Below, piece by piece: positions 42,050 to 54,384 of a stretch of DNA of 64,000 bases. Both the position numbers and the translations under genes were made by a program. Source of the DNA: Syngnathus acus (taxonomy: Eukaryota; Chordata; Actinopteri; Syngnathiformes; Syngnathidae). Positions within the stretch are counted from its first letter, which is position 1. Each line of letters opens with the position of its first letter. Location of the stretch: the NCBI RefSeq assembly GCF_901709675.1, contig NC_051106.1, forward strand, positions 7,946,001 to 8,010,000. The letters are read 5' to 3'. Under the pieces are notes generated by a model. That model saw only the letters and a list, made by a program, of their open reading frames with translations, was not told the origin of the DNA and ran no database searches.

Positions 42050-45000
42050 TTTGTCTTTTACAGCACACACGCCCACCAAAAATTGACAATGCACACATTT
42101 ACTGGAAAAAATTGCTTAAACAAATTTTAAAATCCACATTTTATGACACTTTCACAGTTTAACTTAAATTTCACATAATGTGGAAACGTCACATTGTATT
42201 GTGATCATTTTCATGTTTTAATGTGAAATTGTTTACATTGCAATGTGATCAATTTTGCATTTTAATGTAAGAATTAAAGAAATTAGGTGAAACAAGTTTG
42301 TACCAAAATATGGAGGTGTAGTAATGCTTCACACAAAAAAAAAATCACTCTTGGATATTGGATATAAAATGTCACTTTTTAAAAAAAATTAAAAATTAAT
42401 TCTTTAAAAAATATTTTTTTTAAAATTGAGACTATACCAAATTGTGGCCGTATTGTGATACAAAAATATCATCGTACATGGTGACACTTTTTACCAACAT
42501 ATTGCTTTTTTGTAATACTTTAATGTCTATATTTTATGTACCACAGCCTGGTCGTTCTAAAAATGAATGGCACCAAATTGCTTCTCGCCCAAATATTATG
42601 CTGTGGCTGCATGTTGTGCATGGATGGAAATCTTTTTTTTTTCCCATCAACTGTTTGAACTCTTTCCACGTTGTAACTAAAGTCGCTGACGAGGGGATAT
42701 TGTGCTATACAATCAGTTGGGATATAAAAAGTCCGCTTGACATTGTGTACTATAATCACGCGCCACCACTGGCTGCTGCGTGGGAGGCTTAATGTTGGCC
42801 CCAAGTCACCTCCCTAAGAAAAAAAAAAAGTGCGGGTTTTAACTATTTTGCTGAGAAGTGCATGGCGTAAACATATACATGCATATAAAACACACGCACA
42901 CACACATGGTTTGGATTGGTCACACTGGTAATGATCCTGTCAAGAGAACGGCATCCTTGACAAAATGTGACAATTATACTTTACAGATAATGTTTATATA
43001 TACACCTCGTTGCGTCTCTTTTTCTGTTTTTGTTTTTTTTAATGAGTGAAGGGTGTACGCTCGCTATTTCCTCTTTAAAATTCCCAAATAATCCTGTTTA
43101 GCTGTTATTTTTGTTCACGTTTGAACCAAAGTCGGCAGTAAAATTTGGCCTTCCTTTGATTTTTATGATAGAATACTGCTAATTATAGGCCCAATTTAAG
43201 ATTTAATGTCGCTTAATTATAAAAAGCCAAACTAAATTGTCACGTTGGGAAGCCTTTTCAAAAACACACGCTCATAAACGACATTCTAAGCTTTTCATTG
43301 CGACACGCATGATACGTTGTTGTTACAAATTAGGACAACATGAGGAAATTCATAACTTGGGGAAAATATAATCACAGTATGTAGACCACTCGTGGAGCTC
43401 TGTGGGGGGGCACTGCCCCTCTTTGACCTCTGGATGTTTTCTGATATTTCCGGGAATTTATTTCCACATTTCCTCTTGTCCCCCATGGAGAAAATGTCCT
43501 GCATGTTTATCAGCTTTTTTTGGAATATATTTTGGATTTATAAAACAATTTATTTTGTTTTGTAAACTCGCTGAACTCCCCTTGCCCCCCCCCAAACAAA
43601 ATTTCCTAGCTCCGCCCATGAGTTGTGTACAGTACAACAGCTGTACAAATGCATATGTATATATTTTACCCCAAGAATGCATACAATACTTTGGATGGAA
43701 AGCATTTTGATCTAGCACCATTTGAACGGCGTCCCGGCCTCTCGTGTGAGCTCATCACAATTTTAGGGCATCATCTCTCTGACAATGTCATTATATTTGT
43801 GCATGACGTCGCTGAAAGTGGCCATTCAGCATTTATTTATGAACTTGTTTGTTACATGTCATGAATTTACAAAGACATTTTGTGACTTTTTTATGTATGC
43901 ATCATTTCCTCACCATCTGAGCATCGTAAATAAAAATTTCCTTCTCGCTATAGTTCGGACCATTCCCATTGTAAATCACCCGGCGGCCATCGTTTGCAGC
44001 CAACGTGATGAACTTAGATTTTTTTTTTTTAATCACACATGGGCTAGGCCATTCATAAATAAAGCTTATTAAAAAATAAAGCAAATCAACAAAACGAAAG
44101 AGCAGAGCAGTTTAAAATCAAGTTAGCCTCTCAAAGTAGGGTATCAAGTTTAGATGTTTAGAAGTTTAGACAACTCCTCCACCACACACCCACACCCATT
44201 TTACATAACAAGCGCTTCTGAAAATGAATGCATATCAATTCCAGAATTATTGTTTTGTTTGCGTCCAGTCTGAAAATAAATACTGGTGCCTTGACAGCCT
44301 CGACCCAATTAGTAGTTTGCGCTCCTTTTAAACCTAAAGAGCCCGCTACTTGAAATATAAAAAGCGAGGCGTTTAAATAGAAAGTGAGGCTTTTGGTTAA
44401 CTTGTAATCAAATGACAAAGTGGGCGCGAATAAATGATAGTACAGTACATGCAGTTCTTGTATAAGATGTCCTCATCATCCTGGCCGTGTCCAAATTGCA
44501 GTGGTGCTGGAGTGTCAGCCTGCTATTACGTGTCCGCCATAATAAGCACCCAAAAACTCGAGTGCATTAAGTAACTGAGTACAAATACTTAAATCATTTT
44601 TTCAGCCAGTAGTACAACCACTTTGTAGTTCTGGTTTCCCGATAGGGCAGTAACCTATAGTCAAATGTCAATTTTTGAGAAGTAAAAAAAAAAAAAAAAA
44701 AAAAAAATCAAGATGAATCTCAATTAGTTTTTCCTCCATTAATGTGACCGAGGCCTGCATTAGTCACTATTGTCATCTTCAGAATTATGAATTGGGCAAA
44801 ACGATGCTCAAGCCAAGTACAAAAACTTGAAACATCACAAAAACAAAGTAATAGTTACTCTTTTACTTCACATCGCGGGTTCTACTGGACTTTAAGGACA
44901 CAATGTGACTTACTCCTGACCAAATTGGTGGGGAATGAATAGGCTCTCTATGCGCATGCGCAACACCAAACACATCCTCGTCCCCCCACGCCCCCGCCCT

Positions 45001-45050
45001 CAATCCTTCCCTCCCTCCCTCTGTCCTTCCTCATCACCTCTTCATCCCAC
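42050..45050. other. Intergenic region between the coiled-coil gene and PAPLN
   Basis: AT-rich with no supported gene. It holds a 27-A run (44684-44707 region), a short (CA)n at about 42893-42905, and a stretch at 43400-43620 with C/G-runs and CTAGCTCCGCCC that looks like an old interspersed repeat. Confidence 0.5.
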
Positions 45051-45058
45051 TCCCCCAG

Positions 45059-45155
45059 TATATATGAGGGCAACGCTTTTGGGACTCATCTGTCGGACTG
45101 AGTCCAGCTACAGGGAACCTTCGGAACCAGACTGATTTTGACTGCGCCGAGCCCG
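45059..45155 (+). promoter_or_regulatory. PAPLN TATA box and non-coding exon 1
   Basis: TATATAT at 45059-45065 follows a C/T-rich stretch. About 25-30 bp downstream the presumed transcript starts. The untranslated exon ends at the donor GCCCG|GTGAGT, 45155/45156. This is a clear TATA-type promoter, in contrast to the TATA-less housekeeping genes elsewhere in the window. Confidence 0.65.
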
Positions 45156-45782
45156 GTGAGTACCGACCGAGTCTCCGTGGTTTCTTCGGAGAGCGCTTGT
45201 TTGGAAAGTTGTAAAAAGTGAGGTGGAGGAAAAGGAAATGGGCCGATTTACGACTTGTTTAACGCCGTCAAGTCGACGTGACGAACACGAACGGAAGTAA
45301 AACATGTCAACAATGTACAAAGTAAAAGAGGTAAATAAACAGGAAGTTAGTTGAAGAAAGTAAACGGTTATGAAAATGAAACGTTCATTTTTCAAGCAAG
45401 GACGTCAGTCACGTACGGTAAAAATGGTTAGAAAATGTAAAAAGAAGTTAAAAGTAAAGGAAAAAAATAATTAAATAAATTTACGTTGAAAAATAAAATA
45501 GTTATAATAAAATAAAGTCCAAGGTTTGAAGAACAAAACTATTTAAGGAACTAGAAGATGCTTAAAGAAGGGATAGAAGCAAGAACACTAGGGTCAAAAA
45601 TCGAAGGGTGAATAAAAACGACAGTTAAGGAAGCAAAAAGTCTTTAAAAGTAGAAAATGGAAGATTAAGTAGTACATTTTCTTATCTTTAAATTGCAGTC
45701 TTAATATTCAAACTGCGACTCTATCGGATTGACATTAATCTATAAACTGCATATTTTTACCTACTCCAGGGAATTCACGACA

Positions 45783-48700
45783 ATGATGCTGCCTCTGTTG
45801 CTCCTCCAGCTGGTCCTGGCTCCAGCCCTTTTGGTAACACTTAGATGATACCTCACATATAAAGTGTGTATAAATAGTGTCTTAAAAGTTTTTTATGTGT
45901 GCGTAGGTGTCCGCTGAGGACTACTGGGAGGGGTGGGGTGCATACGGACCATGCAGTCGGACCTGCGGCGGTGGTGTGATGGTCAGAAGCAGACGCTGTA
46001 TCACCCACAGGTATGGGAAGTCTGACACTTTGGTTTCAAGTGGGCTCAATAGTTTAAAAAAAAGTTTATGATAAAGCCACAAAAAAAGTCTCAAGAGGCC
46101 ATACCTGAATGGGCACAAGAAGTTTTCTTGTTAATAGTTTTCTGCACCCACGCACACACACACACACACACACTGTATGTGTCGAGTTGGCACGGTCGTT
46201 GCGTGTTTTGGCAGGAAGAACGTTCAAGTCAAACAACAAGCGTCTTTTTTTGGCGCGGCGTCTCTTTAGATTTTATTTCTAACTTCTTCAGTTGTGGCTC
46301 GGATAAAAACCTCAGAGGGGCAATATGGAAAAGTCGCACATCATTTTGGTTTGTGCTCTTCAATTATTTTTATTTGTGGCTGATGAACTCATTTGCCTTC
46401 TGCGTACATCAAATTGTGTTTGTCTTTGGCTTGAGCCTTCTGATATTAAGAGACATTTCTTTTTTAAATATTTTATTTAATTGCATTTTTTGATAATAGA
46501 TTTATGTTTTCAGAAAAAAAAAAGTCTTAAATGATTATGATTATTTAAAATGAATATTGTTCTCCTCCTCCTCTAAACAGAAACGACGGAGGCTACAACT
46601 GTGTTGGACCTGACAAGTCTTACCTGGCCTGTAACACTCAGGTAAACAAACACCTTTTTATCAATACAGCCATTAATCAATCAATTGGATTATATGATAT
46701 GATCAATATTATTATTCAGGAGTGTCCCGCGGGAACTAAGGATTACCGTGAGGAGCAGTGCGCCCAGTTCGATGGGGCTGACTTCAAGGGGTCACGTTAC
46801 AGCTGGGTGCCTTATTACGGAGGTAACTTCACACTCAATCATTGATAGTATAGAAATCATATCTGAATCCCTAAATAGAAAATTAAAAAATTCTAATATG
46901 AGAATGAACACATTATCATTTTTTTTGCTCGTGATAGCCGAGAACCCCTGCGAGCTGAACTGCGTGCCAAAGGGAGAGAACTTTGTCTACCGCCACAGTG
47001 CCACCGTTAAGGACGGAACACCTTGCCATCCCGGACGCCTTGACATTTGTGTGGAGGGAGTCTGCAGGGTAGGACAGCACCATGGTCTCCAGAACCCAAA
47101 CCATTAATGCTGTTGTTATTGCATCATGAAACATCCTTGACTAAAATAATAAATGCCAAACCCTCTTTGTGTCTTGCAGCGCATAGGCTGCGACAACATA
47201 CTGGACTCCAACATGCAGGAGGACCCCTGCCTGCAGTGCGGAGGCCAAGGACAGACCTGCTCACTGGTCAGGAACACCTTCAACACGCAGCGTCTTGCTC
47301 CCGGTACGGTACTCGGCCCACTTTTTTTTTCCTCAATCTAACATCTGCAAAGTCTGAAGCCCGCTTTCCACATCTGCAGGTTACAACCAGATGTTCACCA
47401 TCCCCGCTGGAGCCACCTCCATCAGCATTAGAGAGAAACACCCTTCACGCAATTACCTCGGTAAAACACCGCATTTAAAAAAAAAAAAAAAAAAAAAGCA
47501 CTAAAAATTAATTGCGATCAAAACATAATAGTCTTTTCAAAGATTAAAAATTCTCACCTGCAATTTGTCCCCGTGAAATTAGCTGTCAGGAACCTGCAAG
47601 GAGATTACTACCTGAACGGTCACTGGTCCCTGGAGTTCACCAGTGCTGCCCAAATTGCCGGCACCAAGCTGTACTACCAACGAGGCGTAGAGGGCGACAA
47701 CCTTCCCGAGTCCATCATCGGCCGCGGACCCACCACCGAGCCCCTCGTCGTGGAGGTGAGAATGCGTCTTTGACGGGGTCTCAAACCATGTAACATGATG
47801 CCCAAGCATATTTCAGGGGGGGCCAGTGTCCCTACGGCCCCCCTGTTTAGCTCTGCCTGTGGGTTTCCAGATGGTTAACTTCTTGAATGCTCTCGTCGTA
47901 GCTGATCAGCCAGGAGCCCAACCAGGGTGTGGAGTACGAGTACTACCTTCCCGTGGGACACCCCACAGAGGGATACGCCTGGAGCTTCGGATCTTGGTCC
48001 GCCTGCAGCAAAGAGTGCGGAATTGGTGGGAAATCCGATCTCCAGGAACAGATTTCATTCCGTGTCTTTTTTTCATGTTTGAAAATGTTGCTGTGTGTTC
48101 GCCGTCATCAGGCTATCAGTCCAGAGCCGTCTACTGCTCCATCGACAACGAGGCCGTGCCCGACCACCTGTGCCCGTACTATGCCCGACCCGAGAGCAAC
48201 AGAACCTGCAACCCTCAGGCCTGCCCTGTCACCTACGCGTGAGTGAGACAGTTTAATGTAACAACATGAAATTTGATCATGCATAGACATTTTTTTTTTT
48301 TCCCATCCTCTACAATCCAAATTAGCCTTTTGATCTTTTTATTTTTTCTTCTTCAACTAACTGACTTTTCGGTTCCCCACAGCTGGAGAACCAGCGAGTG
48401 GACCGACTGCAACGTGGCATGCGGAGGCGGATTCCAGTATCGCGGCGTGGACTGTCTCTACAATGACGAGTCGGGACCCCGCGTGGTCGAGGACGCCTAC
48501 TGCGCTCAGTACACTCAGGCACCCACTGACCAGCAGAAATGCAACATGCAGCGCTGCACCGACCACCCCGGAAGTGCGGTGAGCGAACCACTGAACCTGC
48601 AAGACAAAATTGACCTTATTTGTCAGTTGTTGCTAGGTAGAATTTACAGACCTCCAATAATAGCAGCATTAATAGAACACTTAATTGCAGTGAATGACAT

Positions 48701-51700
48701 TTTTTTTGTACATTGAATTGATAATGTAAATTTTAATATTATGGAACTGGATTAATTATTGTTATGAATGATGTTTTTTTTGTGTGTGCTCAGATCATTT
48801 CCTACATCCCCTCTGAGAACGCCGTTCAGTGCCGCACCACCACCTACGGGTGCTGCTACGACCGCACCACCCCTGCTGCCGGGCCCAATGGAGAGGGCTG
48901 CCGTGACCCACCCGCACCTTGTGAGTGTTAACAAAAACAATCCCGACCGCTCACGCTATAGTCATTTGAGAAATACATGTATTTGTTCCTCCAGTCGAGC
49001 GCTCCATCTGCTCACTGCCTAAGGCCGCTGGATCCTGCTCCAGCTGGACGGCGCGCTACTTCTTTGATGTTCTAAGCGGCAAGTGTACCGAGTTCTGGTA
49101 CGGAGGCTGCCACGGCAACAGCAATCACTTTGCAACACAGGAGGAGTGCCACAGGGTCTGCCACGAGCCTAATGGCAATGGAAACGGCAATGGAAACGGA
49201 AATGGAAACGGAAACGGAAACGGAAATGGAAATGGTGACGGTGACGGTAACGGTAACGGCCACGCCAATGGAAATGGCAATGGTAATGGCCGCACCAATG
49301 GAAATGGCAACGGCCACACCAACGGAAACGGAAATGGTAACGGTTACACAAACGGAAACGGTAACGGCCGCTCAAATGGAAATGGCAACGGTAATGGCCG
49401 CACCAACGGAAACGGTAACGGCAACGGCCACACCAACGGAAATGGCAATGGTAACGGTTACTCAAACGGCAATGGAAATGGTAACGGCCACCCCAACGGC
49501 AATGGAAACGGTAACGGCCACCCCAACGGCAATGGCAATGGCAATGGAAACGGTAACGGCCACCCCAACGGCAATGGAAACGGTAACGGCCACCCCAACG
49601 GCAATGGCAATGGAAACGGTAACGGCCACCCCAACGGAAATGGAAACGGTAACGGCCACCCCAACGGAAATGGAAACGATAACGGCCACCCCAATGGCAA
49701 TGGAAACGGTAACGGCCACCCCAACGGCAATGGCAATGGAAACGGTAACGGCCATCCCAACGGCAACGGCAATGGTAATGGTTACTCAAACGGCAATGGA
49801 AACGGTAACGGCCGCACCAACGGCAATGGAAACGGTAACGGACGCCCCAACGGCAATGGAAACGGTAACGGCCGCCCCAACGGCAATGGCAATGGTAACG
49901 GTTACTCAAACGGCAATGGAAACGGTAACGGCCACCCCAATGGAAACGGTAACGGCCACCCCAACGGCAATGGTAACGGTTACTCAAACGGCAATGGAAA
50001 CGGTAACGGCCACCCCAACGGCAATGGCAATGGAAACGGTAACGGCCACCCCAACGGCAATGGCAATGGAAACGGTAACGGCCACCCCAACGGCAATGGC
50101 AATGGAAACGGTAACGGCCACCCCAACGGCAATGGCAATGGAAACGGTAACGGCCACCCCAACGGCAACGGCAATGGTAATGGTTACTCAAACGGCAATG
50201 GAAACGGTAACGGCCGCACCAACGGCAATGGAAATGGTAACGGCCGCACCAACGGTAATGGTAACGGTCGCCCCAACGGTAACGGGCACACCAACGGAAA
50301 TGGCAACGGTCGCTCCAACGGAAATGGAAACGGTAACGGCCGCAACGGTAATGGTCACTCCAACGGTAATGGAAACGGAAATGGAAACGGTAATGGAAAT
50401 GGTTACCCAAACGGTAACGGAAATGGCCGCTCCAACGGATATGGACAGCGCGCCAACGGAAATGGCAACGGCAACGGAAATGGCGAGGACTACAACGGAA
50501 ACGGCCACGACAACGGAAACGGCAATGGCCGCTCCAATGGTCACACCCAGAGGGTAGCATCCAGCGTGGCCCACACTGCCCACAAGGCCCGCTTTGTCTT
50601 GAAAGCCCGCAGGCCTCACTTTATCACCGTGAAAAAGCACCTTATCCCCGCAGCCAGGTAAGAACCTTTGGGGGGGGGTTGCTCCCTAAAGTAACCCGAC
50701 TCCCCCTTACCACAACCAATGACCCACTCCAGTCACCACCTTCTCCCAGTAACAAACCCTTTCTAACCCCCCTCAAATGAGAACCAAATTGCAAAAAATG
50801 TGTAGACACCGCCCCGTCCTACCCCACTTGTGTTCCCATAACCAACCCGACATGAGCTCACCAGCCCCCGCCTTCACTTGTTTGTGTTTGTCTGTCATCT
50901 CACGCTGTGTTGCCACCATTAAACTAATAAAAACATGCTGTGATGCTCACCAGTCCTCGTCCGAGTGTGGTCACTAGAAACCTCAAGGAAACGATACAGC
51001 ACTACCTTGACTTACGAGCGGCTCAATTTAAGAGTTGTTTGAGTTACAAGCGTGTTGTATGCAGATGTCACTCCCTGTTAAAGTTGACAAAATCGAATCT
51101 TAAAACAAAGGGAATTACATGTAAAACCACATACCTTTGTCTGCTAGCTAAATGCTAACACAATGCGAAATGCCATTGCATGCTATCAAAACTAGCATCA
51201 ATGTCACAGCACTTATAAAAAAATATATTATGAAGATACATACAGACAATATAACAATACTTAAAGGCATACTCTACATTCTTTCTGATTTGCATAAAAC
51301 TAATTAGTGCATTTTAGCTATACCCCATCTATATTTAATTATTTATATTCTATTTTAATATTCTGGTTTTTACCATACAATACTATAGAGTGCCATTCTT
51401 CTTGTTGAAAGAGCTGCTATAAAAATCTGCAAATGTTTGAGAGGCTGGAACGGAATAATGGAATTTGCATTCATTTCAATGGGAAAAGATGACTTGCGAT
51501 ATGAACAATATTTATGACAAACATATGTACGAAACTGAAATCGTAAGTCAAGGTTGCACTGTATCTTTGTGTTGGTGTTGTCTCGTCTGCATGCGTCTTT
51601 TTTGTCACCTGCTCGTGTGGCACTCTTTACGCCCACATTGACCGACGTCAAAGTGGAACGTAAAGTGACCTTTTCCTTCCTCGCCCCAGTTTGACTTTGC

Positions 51701-53439
51701 CAGCCCAGGTCAAGATTGACCAGTCGGACCCGTCCGCCGTAGAGGCCCTGGCGGGCCAGACGGTGGTGCTGCCCTGCAGAGTCAGCCCACCGCCCAGTTC
51801 CACCGTGGCGCTCCAGTGGAGCAAGGACGGAGCCGCATTGACATCACGCAGGTCAATCAAGACACTCTAAAAACAGAACTTTTACATTTTCTCTGTTCTC
51901 TATTTAGATCCTTGCTTGTGTCTTTGCTTTAGACATCAACAGCAGCCCAACGGTTCGCTGCTGCTCGGCCCTGTCAGCAAGTCGGACGAAGGCTGGTTCT
52001 TGTGTGTGGCCACCAAGGAGCAGGAAAGAGACCACCGCTACGTTTACCTGACTGTCTCAGGTAAAGCCTTGCGTCCTGCCGTGTCATTGATGTCTTCCTA
52101 ATGTATAACCTGGGACCAGAGGGAGCGTCCCGGCCGCAGCCCACCTCCTTGCCGACGGACGAGCTTTCGCCAGGGTGAGAACAAAATCCTTCTTTTATCT
52201 TGAAGCTTTGCCGAGGAAGAAGAGGCGTACGGACTGGTCTGTTGTGTTTCCTGTCAGGTTCACCCTGGAGCGCTCGGCCGCATCCTTGCTGGAGATGCGA
52301 GCGGGACAGGCGGCCCGACTGCCGTGCACCGTCGTACCCGCAACCTCACTCAGATACGTCAGCATACAATGGAGCCGAGACGGACGCACACTCAGCGACT
52401 CCAGGTGAGCTCCATATTGGAAGTAAAAAATGTCCATTTTCAGGATATCCTACAAACAGCGAGTCACATTTTATCAAATGACTTCAAACAATCTTCAATC
52501 TTCGTCAAGTTATGAAAGATGTGTGCTGAAGGTTTGTCCAGCAGTTAGATGGCACACTGCTCATTGAGTCACTTCGGACTGAGGACGCCGGTGTGTACAC
52601 TTGCTCCGCCTCCACGCAGCATCAGCTGGAGCAGAGACGCGTACATCTCAGAGTTCAAGGTGAACAAGTCGTTTGTCAGACTTGTCCCACGTCAAAATGT
52701 TCTCATTCTTTATCAAGCAGAGATTAGAACACAAATGCTGCAGCAACACATGTAGACCAACAACTGGCTTATATATTTTTTTTATACTCGGCAAGCTGCC
52801 TTGCGGATCACCAAAGCTCCCGACAACATCCAAGTACCTGAAGGCAGCACGGCACTGCTACCCTGCGTGGCGTCGGGAGTCGACGTAAGCATCGGCTGGT
52901 CCAGGTAATCTAAACCCACCCTTAAAATTGCAGCGGTACCTTGAACCTTGGACTGATTTTTTTCTGTGATCATCTTCATCATCATGGCATTTGATGTAGG
53001 AACGGCGTCCCAGTGCGTCCGGACGGACGTAAGGTCCAGGTGTCTGCCGACGGGAGCCTGATCCTCAACAATGTGCAGGCATCCGACGAGGGCACCTACA
53101 CGTGCAACGCCTACGCCGGCATCTACTCGGCCAGCGCCTCGGCTGACGTGCGCCTCCTCAAAAATGTGCAAACAGGTAGCTGAGCCCTTTGCCCGACCGG
53201 TCGCTTCATTAGGTACACCCACGACCAATCCTTCCAATTCAAATGTAACTAATGACTGGCTGTGGATTTCAGGCGGGGTTATGACATCACCATCGGGGAC
53301 GCCGTGCTTGGACCAGCCTGAATTGGCCAACTGCGAGCTGGTGGTCTACGCCCAGCTGTGCGCCAACCAGTACTACGCTGCCTTCTGTTGTGCCAGCTGT
53401 GCCCGCCAAGCACGCAGCGGTGACAGGTTAGCTCGGTGA
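45783..53439 (+). CDS. papln: Papilin, with a giant Asn-Gly repeat
   Basis: Papilin is a secreted extracellular-matrix protein related to the ADAMTS-like family. Coding exons: 45783-45833, 45907-46010, 46581-46641, 46720-46822, 46938-47068, 47180-47303, 47380-47460, 47583-47755, 47902-48025, 48112-48238, 48383-48578, 48794-48920, 48995-50657, 51690-51851, 51933-52060, 52120-52174, 52258-52404, 52532-52659, 52796-52904, 53000-53175, 53273-53439; total 4137 nt, 1378 aa, fully in frame. Order: signal peptide; TSP1 (WEGWGAYGPCSRTCGGG); ADAMTS Cys-rich/spacer region; TSP1 repeats at about residues 295 and 360; a papilin Cys-rich segment with YGCCYDR; a Kunitz domain (about 469-525); about 457 residues of Asn-Gly repeat (527-983); a basic linker; three Ig domains (about 1025-1320); and a C-terminal PLAC domain. 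The Asn-Gly block is inside one 1663-nt exon that also encodes the Kunitz domain. Confidence 0.95.
49171..50541 (+). repeat. In-frame Asn-Gly minisatellite in papilin
   Basis: 1371 bp of six-base AAY-GGN pairs encoding (Asn-Gly)n, interrupted regularly by His-Pro, Arg-Thr, Arg-Ser, Arg-Pro, Tyr-Ser or His-Thr. In the middle part (about 49480-50160) the interruptions give 30- and 36-bp higher-order units (NGNGHPNGNG with an extra NG). Because no stop can arise in several frames, long false reading frames appear on both strands; the true frame is fixed by the Kunitz cysteines before it (EECHRVCHEP) and by the exon joins after it. Confidence 0.97.
50658..51689 (+). other. PAPLN intron between the repeat exon and the first Ig exon
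   Basis: About 1 kb. There is an AATAAA at 50927-50932 that could end a shorter transcript after the repeat exon, and AT-rich filler. No gene is seen. Confidence 0.45.
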
Positions 53440-53531
53440 CGCTACACAGGGCGTGTCACCTTTCCAATGTTGTCGTCGTGCCGATGTTTTCTTGTCATTT
53501 CATCATCGTGTTTTATTTTTAAAATGTTCAC

Positions 53532-53537
53532 AATAAA
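53532..53537 (+). terminator. PAPLN poly(A) signal
   Basis: AATAAA 93 bp after the stop codon, followed by GT-rich sequence (GTGTGAGTGTGCTGG). Confidence 0.75.
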
Positions 53538-54162
53538 ACCAATACGTTCACAATGATGTCACAGTGTGAGTGTGCTGGTTGCATTACCGACTTGCGCCAC
53601 ACGAGGGCGACTGTGCGAGTTATTGGTGAAAATGAGCACATCATCTGAGTAGGCTACAATGACAATGCACACTTGAAAATATAACGGATGAATTGATTTG
53701 AATATGTATTTTAATTTAAAAAAAAGTCAACATGTTTTATTGGTATTTTGTGTATTGGATTAGTTCATTCATTTCTATTCCATATGTCAAAATTGGAAGT
53801 AAACATTTAATTTGTTATTATTTAAAAATGACACAAATGGAGTGAGTTGAATTTAAATTCTCTTGATATGCTCCCAAAAGGAGCAACAATGAACATGATG
53901 TTGTTTTGATGAAATAAGTGTCGCTTCACTTGATCTTCTCATTTCCTGGCTGTGCATGCACACACAGGTGCCTGATGAAGGTTGCGGTGAAGTAAGTGGA
54001 AAGTTGTGCGCGCATGTGTTTGTCTGCGTGAGCGCAGTGACCACATCCTCTCTTGTTGTGCGACCTCATTCGGCTCAACAACAGAAACGCGTTTCTTACC
54101 GCTTCGTTACAAGAAGTCAATTCCTAAAAAAGGCAAGCAAAGCACACTGTTGTTGCTATACT

Positions 54163-54168
54163 TTTATT
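54163..54168 (-). terminator. TRB constant-gene poly(A) signal
   Basis: TTTATT on the plus strand, AATAAA on the minus strand, 217 bp downstream of the C-gene stop. PAPLN and TRBC converge here with about 0.6 kb between their poly(A) signals. Confidence 0.6.
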
Positions 54169-54384
54169 GGACAAAGTGAGTCAAAAAAGAAAAACATAGG
54201 GGAAAGAAAAATTCTCCTTCAGTGGGATTTTTTTAGATGGCACCTACAACAAATAATAAAACTTCAGCAAGTTTGTCTTATCATCAATAGGGGTCTTTGA
54301 TGAAGCAAATTGAAGTGCTTTTCCATACCAAAAACGTTCAACATCAACCACATTAACTGAGATGTTAGAAATATTAGAGACAAT

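Noticed and set aside
43383-43620. Possible gene or regulatory block with G/C runs
   Set aside because: No frame or splice signals; its edges resemble motifs at 104-160, so an old interspersed repeat is more likely.
49130-50560. 475-aa plus-strand frame rich in Met-Glu-Thr and 463-aa minus-strand frame rich in Arg-Tyr-His over the papilin repeat
   Set aside because: Both are by-products of a stop-free six-base repeat. The Asn-Gly frame is in phase with the Kunitz cysteines and with all papilin exon joins.
50927-50932. AATAAA as the main end of papilin
   Set aside because: In-frame Ig and PLAC exons follow with good splice sites and a poly(A) signal at 53532; at most a minor early end.
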